Shown in pieces: positions 1-5,416 of a stretch of 5,782 nucleotides of DNA. This stretch comes from an uncultured Acidobacteriota bacterium (GTDB lineage Bacteria; Acidobacteriota; Thermoanaerobaculia; Gp7-AA8), in NCBI GenBank assembly GCA_946887105.1, contig CAMPKJ010000296.1:1-5782 (forward strand), given 5' to 3'. Both the position numbers and the translations under genes were made by a program. Every line of letters starts with the position of its first letter. Position 1 is the first letter of the stretch. The notes below the pieces were generated by a model. That model made no database searches. It was not told where the DNA came from and saw nothing but the letters and a program-made list of their open reading frames with translations.

Positions 1-596
1 GCGATCGCTTCGCGCGTCGGTGCCTTCATCACGGTGGTCCGCCTGGTGGCGTTCGCGAAGTCATCGAGCTGCGTCTCGTGCTCGCCCATCGAGACGAAGA
101 AGACGAACGTGTCGGCGACGCGATCGACGTTCGCGTCGATGCGTACCGGGTTGCGGATGCCGCGGAAATCTTCCTTGCCGTCGGTGAAGAGGACCACCGC
201 CTGCGTGCGCGACGGATCGTTGCGCAGCGTCTCGGCCTGATCGAGTCCTGTGGCGATGGCCAGCCCGAGATGCGTGCGCGTGCCGTCCGCGCGCAATGCC
301 TCGATGGCGCGATACGCGCCGTCGCGATCGCCGAGCTCGCTGCGAAATGCGCGGCGCACGTCGCTGTCGAACGTGTACACGCCGACGGAGTCGCCCTCGC
401 TCGCCTCGCGCACGAACGTGGCCAGGCTCTGCTTCACGTCGTCGAAGATGTCTTTCGTCCCGCCGGCCCCGCGCATCGAGGCGGAGGTGTCGACGAGGAA
501 GATCCAATCCACTTTGCCGCGGGGCTGCGCGCCGGCGGCGAGGGTCGAAACGAGAAATGCAACCGCGCCGAGGCGGCAGAGCATCGTTCCCTGCAT
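1..596 (-). CDS. Secreted VWA-domain protein (partial, C-terminus beyond window edge)
   Basis: The gene reads leftwards from an ATG at 596-594 and stays open to base 1, giving 198 codons with no stop. The protein starts with a short hydrophobic stretch (about residues 5-23, LCRLGAVAFLVSTLAAGA) that looks like a Sec signal peptide, so it is probably exported. A von Willebrand factor A domain follows at once. The metal-ion-dependent adhesion site is visible as D36-T-S38-A-S40, a Thr near 106-108 (DGTRTHLG) and D139 in FTDGKED, so metal binding looks intact. VWA domains usually mediate protein binding; the partner is unknown. The start is supported by a strong ribosome binding site. It lies 119 bp downstream of rmuC on the same strand with an inverted repeat between, so cotranscription is uncertain. 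Exported VWA proteins of this kind are common in Acidobacteriota, but I cannot assign a subfamily. Confidence 0.88.
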   Translation of the reverse strand, partial: MQGTMLCRLGAVAFLVSTLAAGAQPRGKVDWIFLVDTSASMRGAGGTKDIFDDVKQSLATFVREASEGDSVGVYTFDSDVRRAFRSELGDRDGAYRAIEALRADGTRTHLGLAIATGLDQAETLRNDPSRTQAVVLFTDGKEDFRGIRNPVRIDANVDRVADTFVFFVSMGEHETQLDDFANATRRTTVMKAPTREAI

Positions 597-600
597 GGGC

Positions 601-608
601 TCTCCTTT
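601..608 (-). promoter_or_regulatory. Shine-Dalgarno of the VWA gene
   Basis: On the minus strand AAAGGAGA ends four bases before the ATG at 596 (AGGAG to ATG spacing is 5 nt). This decides the start of the VWA gene. Confidence 0.75.
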
Positions 609-662
609 GGGCGTTCGGAAGAGAGACACGAATGGGGAACTTTGGTGGCGACGGCCGTTCCT

Positions 663-757
663 CGGAGTGCCTCGGAGTTCCTCGGGTTCCTCGGGGGTCG
701 CGCGGCAGATGACGATCAGTCCCTCCGAGGAACTCCGAGGAACTCCGAGGCACTCCG
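663..757. repeat. Large imperfect inverted repeat made of 10-bp units
   Basis: The left arm (663-697) and right arm (721-757) are inverted copies of each other. The outer 23-24 bases match exactly and the inner parts differ by about one indel and one substitution; 23 bases lie between. Each arm is itself a run of about 3.5 copies of a decamer, CCTCGGAGTT on the left and AACTCCGAGG on the right. Transcribed, it would fold into a very stable hairpin, but no T-run follows on either strand, so it is not a classical intrinsic terminator. It resembles a REP/BIME-like or MITE-like intergenic repeat. The right arm overlaps the 3' end of rmuC. Confidence 0.8.
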
Positions 758-2104
758 CTCACCCGAAGGTTCGACCCATGCGTCGTCGTCATCCGCATCG
801 ATCGAAGGGGGCGAGAGCTCGAGCAGCAACTTCGCGTCGGATTCCGGCAGCTCCTGCACGTCGCGCAATTTGCGCGAGACCACGCGCGTGCGCGTCGCCA
901 GCGCGTCCATCTGATTGCGCGCCGTCTCGAGATTCTTGTTCACCTTCTCGATCACGCCGCCGAACTTCGTGAATTCGGTCTTGATCGCTTCGAGCAGGCG
1001 CCACACTTCGCTGGAGCGCTTCTCGATCGCGAGCGTGCGGAAGCCCATCTGCAGGCTGCTCAGGATGGCGGTGAGCGTGGTCGGTCCCGCGATCAGCACG
1101 CCCTGCTCGCGCTGGATCTGTTCCGCCAATCCCGGCCGCCGCAAGACCTCGGCATACAGCCCTTCGGTGGGCAGAAACAGGATCGCGAAATCGGTGGTGA
1201 CCGGCGGATTCACGTACTTGTCGCGGATCGTCTTCGCGGAGTTCCGCACCGACGCCTCCAGACGCCGTCCCGCGGCCTCGACCGCCTCCGCGTCGCCGCA
1301 TTCGTGCGCTTCGATGAGGTGCTGGTAGTCCTCGACCGGGAACTTCGCATCGAGCGGCAACAGCAGCGGCACTTCGCCCTTGCCGGGAAACTTCACCGCG
1401 AACTCGACCGCCTCGCGGCTCGCTTCCTTCGTCACCACGTTGCGCACGAACTGCTCGGGCGAGAGCATCTGCTCGAGCAGCGTTTCCAGTTGCACCTCAC
1501 CCCAGCCGCCGCGGCTCTTCACGTTCGAGAGGACCTTCTTCAGATCGCCGACGCCGGTGGCCAGCGATTGCATTTCGCCGAGGCCGCGGTGCACTTCTTC
1601 GAGACGCTCGGTGACCAGGGCGAACGATTCGCCGAGACGCTGCGTGAGCGTGCCCTGAAGCTTTTCGTCGACCGTCGCGCGCATCTCCTGCAGCTCGCGC
1701 GCGTTGCTCGCCGCGATTTCCTTCAGCCGCTCGTCGACGGTGCGCCGCACGTCCGCGATGCGCTGCTCGTTGGACTCGGTCAGCTTCTCGACCTGCATGC
1801 GGATCGCTTCGAGATCCTGCCGCTGCGTCGTGCCGTGCGCCGTGACCGCGGACGCCGCGCCATCCGCCGAGAGCTGTAAGGTCGTGCTGAGCGTGCCGAG
1901 AAGCGCGGTCACTTCCTGGCGCAACGCCGCGCCGGCCGCACGCGTCTCCTCGCGCGACCGCGCCGCCTCTTCGGCGATCAGCCGCCGCAGCGCGCCGTCG
2001 TCTCTCGCATGCGCATCCGCATCGCCACCGCGCACGACCAGCCACACCAGCAGCCCGAGCGAGGCGATCGCCGCCACCGCCGAAACGACCAGAAGCGCAA
2101 CCAT
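716..2104 (-). CDS. rmuC: DNA recombination protein RmuC family
   Basis: The 462-residue protein has the full RmuC layout. An N-terminal membrane anchor (about residues 2-24, VALLVVSAVAAIASLGLLVWLVV) is followed by a long charged coiled-coil region (about 35-190) and the nuclease-like RmuC core (about 195-400). Family signatures are GGWGEVQLETLLEQ (199-212), PLDAKFPVEDY (250-260), FAILFLPTEGLYAEVLR (306-322) and GPTTLTAILSSLQMGFRTLAIEK (340-362). In E. coli RmuC limits inversions at short inverted repeats; biochemical activity is not well defined. A GTG at 2110 is in frame two codons earlier, but GGAGG at 2113-2117 is 8 nt from the ATG at 2104 and only 2 nt from the GTG, so I chose the ATG. 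The last dozen residues (SASEFLGVPRRD) are encoded by the adjacent decamer repeat and are not part of the family. It follows the serine hydrolase by 50 bp. Confidence 0.95.
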   Translation of the reverse strand: MVALLVVSAVAAIASLGLLVWLVVRGGDADAHARDDGALRRLIAEEAARSREETRAAGAALRQEVTALLGTLSTTLQLSADGAASAVTAHGTTQRQDLEAIRMQVEKLTESNEQRIADVRRTVDERLKEIAASNARELQEMRATVDEKLQGTLTQRLGESFALVTERLEEVHRGLGEMQSLATGVGDLKKVLSNVKSRGGWGEVQLETLLEQMLSPEQFVRNVVTKEASREAVEFAVKFPGKGEVPLLLPLDAKFPVEDYQHLIEAHECGDAEAVEAAGRRLEASVRNSAKTIRDKYVNPPVTTDFAILFLPTEGLYAEVLRRPGLAEQIQREQGVLIAGPTTLTAILSSLQMGFRTLAIEKRSSEVWRLLEAIKTEFTKFGGVIEKVNKNLETARNQMDALATRTRVVSRKLRDVQELPESDAKLLLELSPPSIDADDDDAWVEPSGERSASEFLGVPRRD

Positions 2105-2112
2105 GAGCACGT

Positions 2113-2117
2113 CCTCC
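2113..2117 (-). promoter_or_regulatory. Shine-Dalgarno of rmuC, decides the start
   Basis: GGAGG on the minus strand lies 8 nt before the ATG at 2104. It is too close (2 nt) to the alternative GTG at 2110, so it favours the ATG. Confidence 0.7.
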
Positions 2118-2154
2118 GCGCGAGGAAGACACCGCGTGGCGCGATTGGTGGCGG

Positions 2155-3009
2155 CTACTCGGCCCTGGCCATCACGTCATCGACTGCACGCGCCAGCTCC
2201 TCCAGATACGCATCGCCCGCCGCATGATGCGTGAGCGCGACCAGGACGTACTTGCGATCCGGTCCTTCGACCAGCGCGGTGTCGTGCAGATAATCCTGCC
2301 AGGAGCCCCACTTGCGGAGGATCACCACATCGCGGCCGGCCAGCGCGCGCACGAATTTGTGGTCGTCGTGCGGGATGGCCGGTGACAGGAAGATCGCGCG
2401 CATCTTCCGCGAGGCCGCGGGCGAGATCAGCCGTTCCTGATCGAGCAGCCAATAGAAGCGGAGCAGCTGGCGAACCGTGGCCGCGTGCGAGTGATCGGCC
2501 ACCGGATCGCCGATGCGCTCGCTGTTCGGCCCGTAATGCTTGCCGACCCAGAGACCGCCGCCGCGACTGGCGTCGTAGAAACCGTGCGCGTTCAACACCT
2601 GCTGGATCTCGCGCAACCCCATCGCGCGCGAATGCTTCGCGGCCATCTCGTTGCTGGAGGCCTTGGCCATCAGCCCGAGCTCGTGCTCCGTCTCCGCGTC
2701 GAGCGCCGTGGCAGCCTCCGGATGCAATGCGAAGTAGGCCAGCAGGATGCCGATCTTCGGAACGCTCGCGGCGTACTCGATGCGGTCGGGATGGATCATC
2801 GCCACGCGCGGACGGCGCAGATCGAGCACGCCCACGGCCGCATGTTCGGAGGTCATGCCGTGCTTCTCGCGCAGGCTTGCATCGATCTCATCGAGACGCT
2901 GCTGCAGCGCGCGATCGATCGGCGTGTCGTAGTCGAGGGTGAACGGTGGCGGTGCGGTGGTGGTGCAGGCGATGAACATGAATGCGAGGGCGGCGCAGAA
3001 AAGCTTCAC
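2155..3009 (-). CDS. Class A beta-lactamase-like serine hydrolase, probable lipoprotein
   Basis: The 284-residue protein carries the three motifs of the penicillin-recognising serine hydrolases. The SxxK motif is S82-V-P-K85 within EYAASVPKIGILLAYF, the SxN motif is S118-S-N120, and the KTG box appears as K233-W-G235 (RKWGSW). Ser82 should be the acyl-enzyme nucleophile and Lys85 the base. The N-terminus (VKLFCAALAFMFIAC) is a hydrophobic signal ending in a plausible lipobox at Cys15, followed by a Thr/Pro linker, so it is probably an exported lipoprotein. I chose the GTG at 3009 because the longer open frame upstream overlaps the preceding gene and would bury the signal. No Shine-Dalgarno is obvious, and an ATG at 2979 is too late to keep the signal. 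The Trp in the KTG box and lack of a clear class A omega-loop E-x-x-x-N mean true beta-lactamase activity is unproven; peptidase or esterase roles are possible. It starts 16 bp after the small membrane protein. Confidence 0.85.
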   Translation of the reverse strand: MKLFCAALAFMFIACTTTAPPPFTLDYDTPIDRALQQRLDEIDASLREKHGMTSEHAAVGVLDLRRPRVAMIHPDRIEYAASVPKIGILLAYFALHPEAATALDAETEHELGLMAKASSNEMAAKHSRAMGLREIQQVLNAHGFYDASRGGGLWVGKHYGPNSERIGDPVADHSHAATVRQLLRFYWLLDQERLISPAASRKMRAIFLSPAIPHDDHKFVRALAGRDVVILRKWGSWQDYLHDTALVEGPDRKYVLVALTHHAAGDAYLEELARAVDDVMARAE

Positions 3010-3025
3010 GTCATCGAGGATAGCG

Positions 3026-3250
3026 TCAGCGCCGGCGAAAGAAATAGAAGCTCGCCACGATGGCCGCCAGTCCGGCCACGCCGGTGAACACACGCTCCAG
3101 CGTCTTCACGGTCGCGGCGGAGATCCCCAGCGGGCGTTCCAGAGCGAGGATCAGGACCATGCCGATGACGATGACCGTCAGAAGGCGAAGGACGTGGCGC
3201 GCCAGGAGGTCGCGTGTGATCTCGCGCTGCTCGTCGATCCGCTTGGTCAT
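3026..3250 (-). CDS. Small two-helix membrane protein, unknown function
   Basis: The 74-residue protein starts with a charged cytoplasmic-looking stretch (MTKRIDEQREITRDLLARH). Two hydrophobic segments follow, about residues 21-37 (LRLLTVIVIGMVLILAL) and 53-71 (RVFTGVAGLAAIVASFYFF), and it ends in FRRR. By the positive-inside rule both ends should face the cytoplasm, as a hairpin. The ATG at 3250 has GGGAAG 5 nt upstream. It is the first gene of the minus-strand group and is 16 bp from the serine hydrolase, so the two are very likely cotranscribed. I do not recognise a family. A longer reading from 3347 in another frame is a shadow. Confidence 0.75.
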   Translation of the reverse strand: MTKRIDEQREITRDLLARHVLRLLTVIVIGMVLILALERPLGISAATVKTLERVFTGVAGLAAIVASFYFFRRR

Positions 3251-3364
3251 TCGATCTTCCCGTCACCTGTCCCGACGATCCGCGGCAGCGGCGCTGGTTC
3301 TCTCGTCTACCGCCAGGAGAATAACAGAGCGCATCGCCATTTGCCATCTAGACTCAAATGTGTC
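3251..3364. promoter_or_regulatory. Divergent promoter region between the membrane-protein group and the first S24-like regulator
   Basis: This 114-bp spacer must hold promoters for both directions. On the plus strand a TANNNT hexamer (TAGACT, 3349-3354) lies 10 nt before the ATG at 3365. On the minus strand TATTCT (complement of about 3318-3323) is a possible -10 for the operon with a poor -35 (TGGCAA) 17 bp upstream. Neither has a strong -35. The spacer is visibly more AT-rich near 3318-3360 than the surrounding coding sequence. Confidence 0.45.
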
Positions 3365-3371
3365 ATGGCAA
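3341..3371. promoter_or_regulatory. Inverted repeat over the start of the first regulator, candidate operator
   Basis: TTGCCAT (3341-3347) and ATGGCAA (3365-3371) are perfect 7-bp inverted arms separated by 17 nt. The right arm contains the start codon, and the putative -10 TAGACT lies between the arms. A dimeric regulator bound here would cover the promoter and the start, as in autorepression. The role is inference. Confidence 0.35.
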
Positions 3372-4138
3372 TCGCAACGCGTGACATTCGAGCGCTTGCC
3401 ACCCGCGTCCATCAACGCTGGCTCGAATACCGGAGGCGCAATCCCGGCCGCAGCGTCCCGATCACCGACACGCTTTCGCGCATCCTCGAACACTCGCCGG
3501 CCTACCGGCCGCTCCGTCCGCGCGCGGAGCACCGTCAGCGTCCGCCGCTGCACAATCCGGGAGTCTTCACGCTCCAGGCGATTGCCGATGCGCTCGAAAC
3601 GACGGTCGGCGATCTTCTCGGCGAGCCGTCGCATACATCCATTCGTGATGCCGTCTCGCCGGCGGATCGCCGCAAGCTGCGCGATGCCGTGCTGTTGCTC
3701 CGCGAGCTGTTCGATCTCGACGACGACGCGCTCGGCGCGCCTCCCGCGCGCATCGCAATCGATCGATTCGATGTCGCTCCAGGCGCCTTCATCGTGCACG
3801 ACTACGACTATCCGGAGCCGCTCCACGTCTGGATGATGCATGAAGGCGCGACGGACGTTCGCGAGGTGCGCGATCCGCGCCGCCTGGTGGTGCGCATCAT
3901 GACGTCCGCGCTCGAGCCGGAGCTGCCGCGCGGCTCGAAGGCGGTCATCGACACCACGCGTCCGCCGGCGGATGGCGCGCTCGCGGCAGTCTACGTCCCG
4001 GAGAAAGGTGGACTGATCGGCCGCTGCCGCCGCGACGAAAGCGACCCGCGTCTGGAGCGCGGCTCCGCGGCGATTTCGCTCGATCCGGAGGCCATGGTTC
4101 TCGGGAGCGTCACCGGAGTGGTGACGTCCGCGGTGTGA
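3365..4138 (+). CDS. XRE-like / degenerate S24 (LexA-fold) regulator, first paralogue, lacking the catalytic serine
   Basis: The 257-residue protein has a basic N-terminal DNA-binding region (about 1-90). This ends in GVFTLQAIADALETTVGDLLGEP, the helix 4-5 signature of XRE/Cro-CI regulators. A helical linker (about 98-120) follows, then an S24-like C-terminal domain (about 135-257). Aligned by eye with the next gene, VVRIMTSALEPELPRG (175-190) matches VVRVIGDSMAPELQDG, putting Ala182 at the nucleophilic serine; the Lys position is Gly219 (LIGR). It also lacks about 20 residues before the S24 core that its paralogue has. Self-cleavage therefore looks impossible, while dimerisation and DNA binding may remain. 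I chose the ATG at 3365 because homology with the paralogue begins there; the open frame extends far upstream without support. No Shine-Dalgarno is seen. Targets are unknown, and control of its own promoter or the divergent group is a guess. Confidence 0.85.
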   Translation: MAIATRDIRALATRVHQRWLEYRRRNPGRSVPITDTLSRILEHSPAYRPLRPRAEHRQRPPLHNPGVFTLQAIADALETTVGDLLGEPSHTSIRDAVSPADRRKLRDAVLLLRELFDLDDDALGAPPARIAIDRFDVAPGAFIVHDYDYPEPLHVWMMHEGATDVREVRDPRRLVVRIMTSALEPELPRGSKAVIDTTRPPADGALAAVYVPEKGGLIGRCRRDESDPRLERGSAAISLDPEAMVLGSVTGVVTSAV

Positions 4139-4308
4139 GGAAAGCAGCACGGTTTCGATCGTAAGAGTGCGGCGCACGACCGGCAACGGCGCGTTGACTC
4201 GCATCCGAGTCAGCGGCTGGTGATCGCGCCGAGGTGAGTCATTTGCTGCCGGGGTTACCAATAAAAAGCTCGAAATGAACGTCGATTACCAAGTAACTTA
4301 TGAGAGTC
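4139..4308. promoter_or_regulatory. Intergenic region upstream of the second regulator, with repeats
   Basis: It contains an 18-bp palindrome TGACTCG-CATC-CGAGTCA (4195-4212) and a further GAGTCA at 4236-4241. There is a direct repeat TTACCAA at 4255-4261 and 4286-4292, 31 bp apart. A TANNNT hexamer (TAACTT, 4294-4299) lies 9 nt before the ATG at 4309. The stretch from 4255 to 4310 is clearly AT-richer than its flanks, as expected of a promoter. No good -35 box and no terminator for the first regulator are visible, so some read-through from it is possible. Confidence 0.45.
4195..4212. repeat. Palindrome TGACTCG-N4-CGAGTCA
   Basis: The arms are perfect 7-bp inverted copies with a 4-nt spacer. 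The half-site GAGTCA recurs at 4236-4241 and, inverted (GACTCA), at 3351-3356 just before the first regulator. It could be an operator half-site or a short RNA hairpin; no T-run follows it. Confidence 0.45.
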
Positions 4309-5202
4309 ATGGGAATCGGCGAGAGGCGAGGCGGGGGCGTACGCGACATCAGAACGCTCGCGCGGCGTGTCCACGAACGGTGGATGGCGTACCGCCGCCG
4401 CCATCCCGGCATGTCCATTCCGGTCGACGACACGCTCTCCCGGCTCTTCGAGCACGTACCGGAGTACCGTCCGCTCCGCGACCGCTCCCCCGATCGCCAT
4501 AAGCGCGAGGCGAAGAGCCCGGGCGTCTTCAAGCTGCAGCAGGTCGCCGATCTGCTCGAGACCACCGTCGGCGATCTCCTCGGCGAGCCGGGCTACGCCG
4601 CGCCGCGCGACCTGCTGTCCACCGCGCAGCGGCGCACGTTGCGCGAGGCCACGCTGATCCTGCGCACGCTGTTCGATCTCGACGACGAATCGCTCGATCA
4701 GCCGGACGAACCGCCGCAACCGCAGCAATTCCAGTTCACCGTGCCGCCGCATCAGTTCATCGAGCGCGACCACGACTATCCGCGAACGCTGCACGCGTGG
4801 GTCGTTCCCGACGTTCCGGCATCCGCCGGCCCCGCGGGCACCGAGCCCGATTTCACGCTCCCCTCGACGCAGATCCTGCATTCGATCCGCGAGGTGTGGG
4901 ACGCGCGCTATCAGGTCGTGCGCGTGATCGGCGATTCGATGGCGCCCGAGCTCCAGGATGGATGGAAGGTCCTCGTCGACACCGAACGCACCCAGCCCGC
5001 GGACGACGCGCTCGTGGCCGTGTACATCCGCGATGAAGGCGGGATGCTCGGCCGCTGGCACGTCGCCGACGGCGTGCCGTCATTACGCAAGTCGAACCCC
5101 GAGTACGGCGAGATCCGTCTTGGATCTCCGGACGAGTGGAATCTGTGGGGAACGGTGACGCGGGTCGTGGAGGCGCCGGTGCAGCTGCGCCGCGAAAACT
5201 GA
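4309..5202 (+). CDS. XRE-like / S24 (LexA-fold) regulator, second paralogue, serine kept but lysine lost
   Basis: The 297-residue protein is a paralogue of the preceding gene; 32 of 46 residues are identical across the first block (RDIRTLARRVHERW...). The N-terminal DNA-binding region again ends in a XRE-type LQQVADLLETTVGDLLGEP (about 76-94). The C-terminal S24 domain has VIGDSMAPELQDGWKVLVD (about 206-224) with Ser210 as the predicted nucleophile. It also has the SNPEYGEI motif (about 262-269) seen downstream of the catalytic Lys in LexA-like proteins. Where LexA has the Lys (usually V-K-R), this has MLGRW, so Gly248 replaces it. A linker segment with two Ala-Gly pairs (about 173-177) lies 33-36 residues before Ser210, close to the LexA cleavage-site spacing. 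I chose the ATG at 4309 over 4300 because GTCATGG-AATCG is shared with the first paralogue's start. It is probably a repressor-type regulator with weak or no autoproteolysis; ligand and targets are unknown. Confidence 0.85.
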   Translation: MGIGERRGGGVRDIRTLARRVHERWMAYRRRHPGMSIPVDDTLSRLFEHVPEYRPLRDRSPDRHKREAKSPGVFKLQQVADLLETTVGDLLGEPGYAAPRDLLSTAQRRTLREATLILRTLFDLDDESLDQPDEPPQPQQFQFTVPPHQFIERDHDYPRTLHAWVVPDVPASAGPAGTEPDFTLPSTQILHSIREVWDARYQVVRVIGDSMAPELQDGWKVLVDTERTQPADDALVAVYIRDEGGMLGRWHVADGVPSLRKSNPEYGEIRLGSPDEWNLWGTVTRVVEAPVQLRREN

Positions 5203-5228
5203 AGCGCCGGCTTGGGGGGGCCGGCGCT
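5203..5228. terminator. GC-rich hairpin between convergent regulator and tRNA-Thr genes
   Basis: AGCGCCGG (5203-5210) pairs perfectly with CCGGCGCT (5221-5228) around a 10-nt loop containing seven G. It starts at the base after the regulator's TGA. On the plus strand no T-run follows. On the minus strand, downstream of the tRNA, the hairpin is followed by TTCAGTTTT, a fair U-tract. It is best read as the terminator of the tRNA, perhaps acting in both directions. Confidence 0.6.
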
Positions 5229-5244
5229 AAGTCGTTGAAAAGAT

Positions 5245-5320
5245 TGGAGCCGTTGAGCGGATTTGAACCGCTGACCTGCTGATTACGAATCAGCTGCTCT
5301 ACCAACTGAGCTACAACGGC
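5245..5320 (-). tRNA. tRNA-Thr (anticodon CGT)
   Basis: Reading the minus strand from 5320, the full cloverleaf can be drawn in 76 nt. The acceptor stem GCCGTTG pairs with CAACGGC, the D stem GCTC with GAGC, the anticodon stem GCTGA with TCAGC, and the T stem AGCGG with CCGCT around TTCAAAT. The anticodon loop TTCGTAA gives anticodon CGT, which reads the Thr codon ACG. The discriminator base is T, and CCA is encoded (complement of 5245-5247). All stems are perfectly paired. It is convergent with the upstream regulator and divergent from asnS. Confidence 0.97.
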
Positions 5321-5352
5321 CTGGTGCGCGGGCGGTAACGGCGCGGGCGCGG

Positions 5353-5382
5353 ATTTTATTCACGGCATCAGGTGGATGTCGA
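5353..5382 (-). promoter_or_regulatory. Sigma70-like promoter of tRNA-Thr
   Basis: On the minus strand TCGACA (5382-5377, 5 of 6 matches to TTGACA) and TAAAAT (5358-5353, 5 of 6 matches to TATAAT) are 18 bp apart. The expected start is near 5346, about 26 nt before the mature tRNA. Confidence 0.6.
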
Positions 5383-5400
5383 GGATTTTCGCGCTTTCCT

Positions 5401-5406
5401 TATAAT
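5401..5406 (+). promoter_or_regulatory. -10 box of asnS, implying a leaderless or nearly leaderless mRNA
   Basis: A consensus TATAAT lies 10 nt before the asnS ATG. Transcription from it would begin about 3-5 nt before the start codon, leaving no room for a Shine-Dalgarno, and none is seen. The -35 position has no good match. Confidence 0.5.
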
Positions 5407-5416
5407 CCGCCGCCTT

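Noticed and set aside
663..757. CRISPR array or transposon ends
   Set aside because: There are no spacers of regular length between units, no cas or transposase gene, and the interior is only 23 bp.
78..914. Long plus-strand open frames over the VWA gene and the rmuC 3' end
   Set aside because: They are antisense to a VWA domain with an intact MIDAS motif and to RmuC. Their translations are Arg/Ala-rich and show no domain signature, as expected from GC-rich shadow frames.
1304..1879. 191-residue plus-strand open frame inside rmuC
   Set aside because: It is fully antisense to conserved RmuC motifs, and its composition (Arg, His, Leu) is that of the complement of a coiled coil.
3263..4261. 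332-residue minus-strand open frame opposite the first regulator
   Set aside because: The plus strand encodes a recognisable XRE/S24 protein with a close paralogue. A similar antisense frame lies opposite the second copy (4255-5061) and follows from the paralogy and GC bias.
3365..5202. The regulator pair as functional SOS LexA repressors or a prophage switch
   Set aside because: The catalytic residues are not all present, the N-terminus is XRE-like rather than LexA winged-helix, and no phage genes or integrase lie nearby.
5245..5320. tRNA-Thr as a mobile-element attachment site
   Set aside because: No integrase and no repeated tRNA 3' fragment is visible elsewhere in the window.
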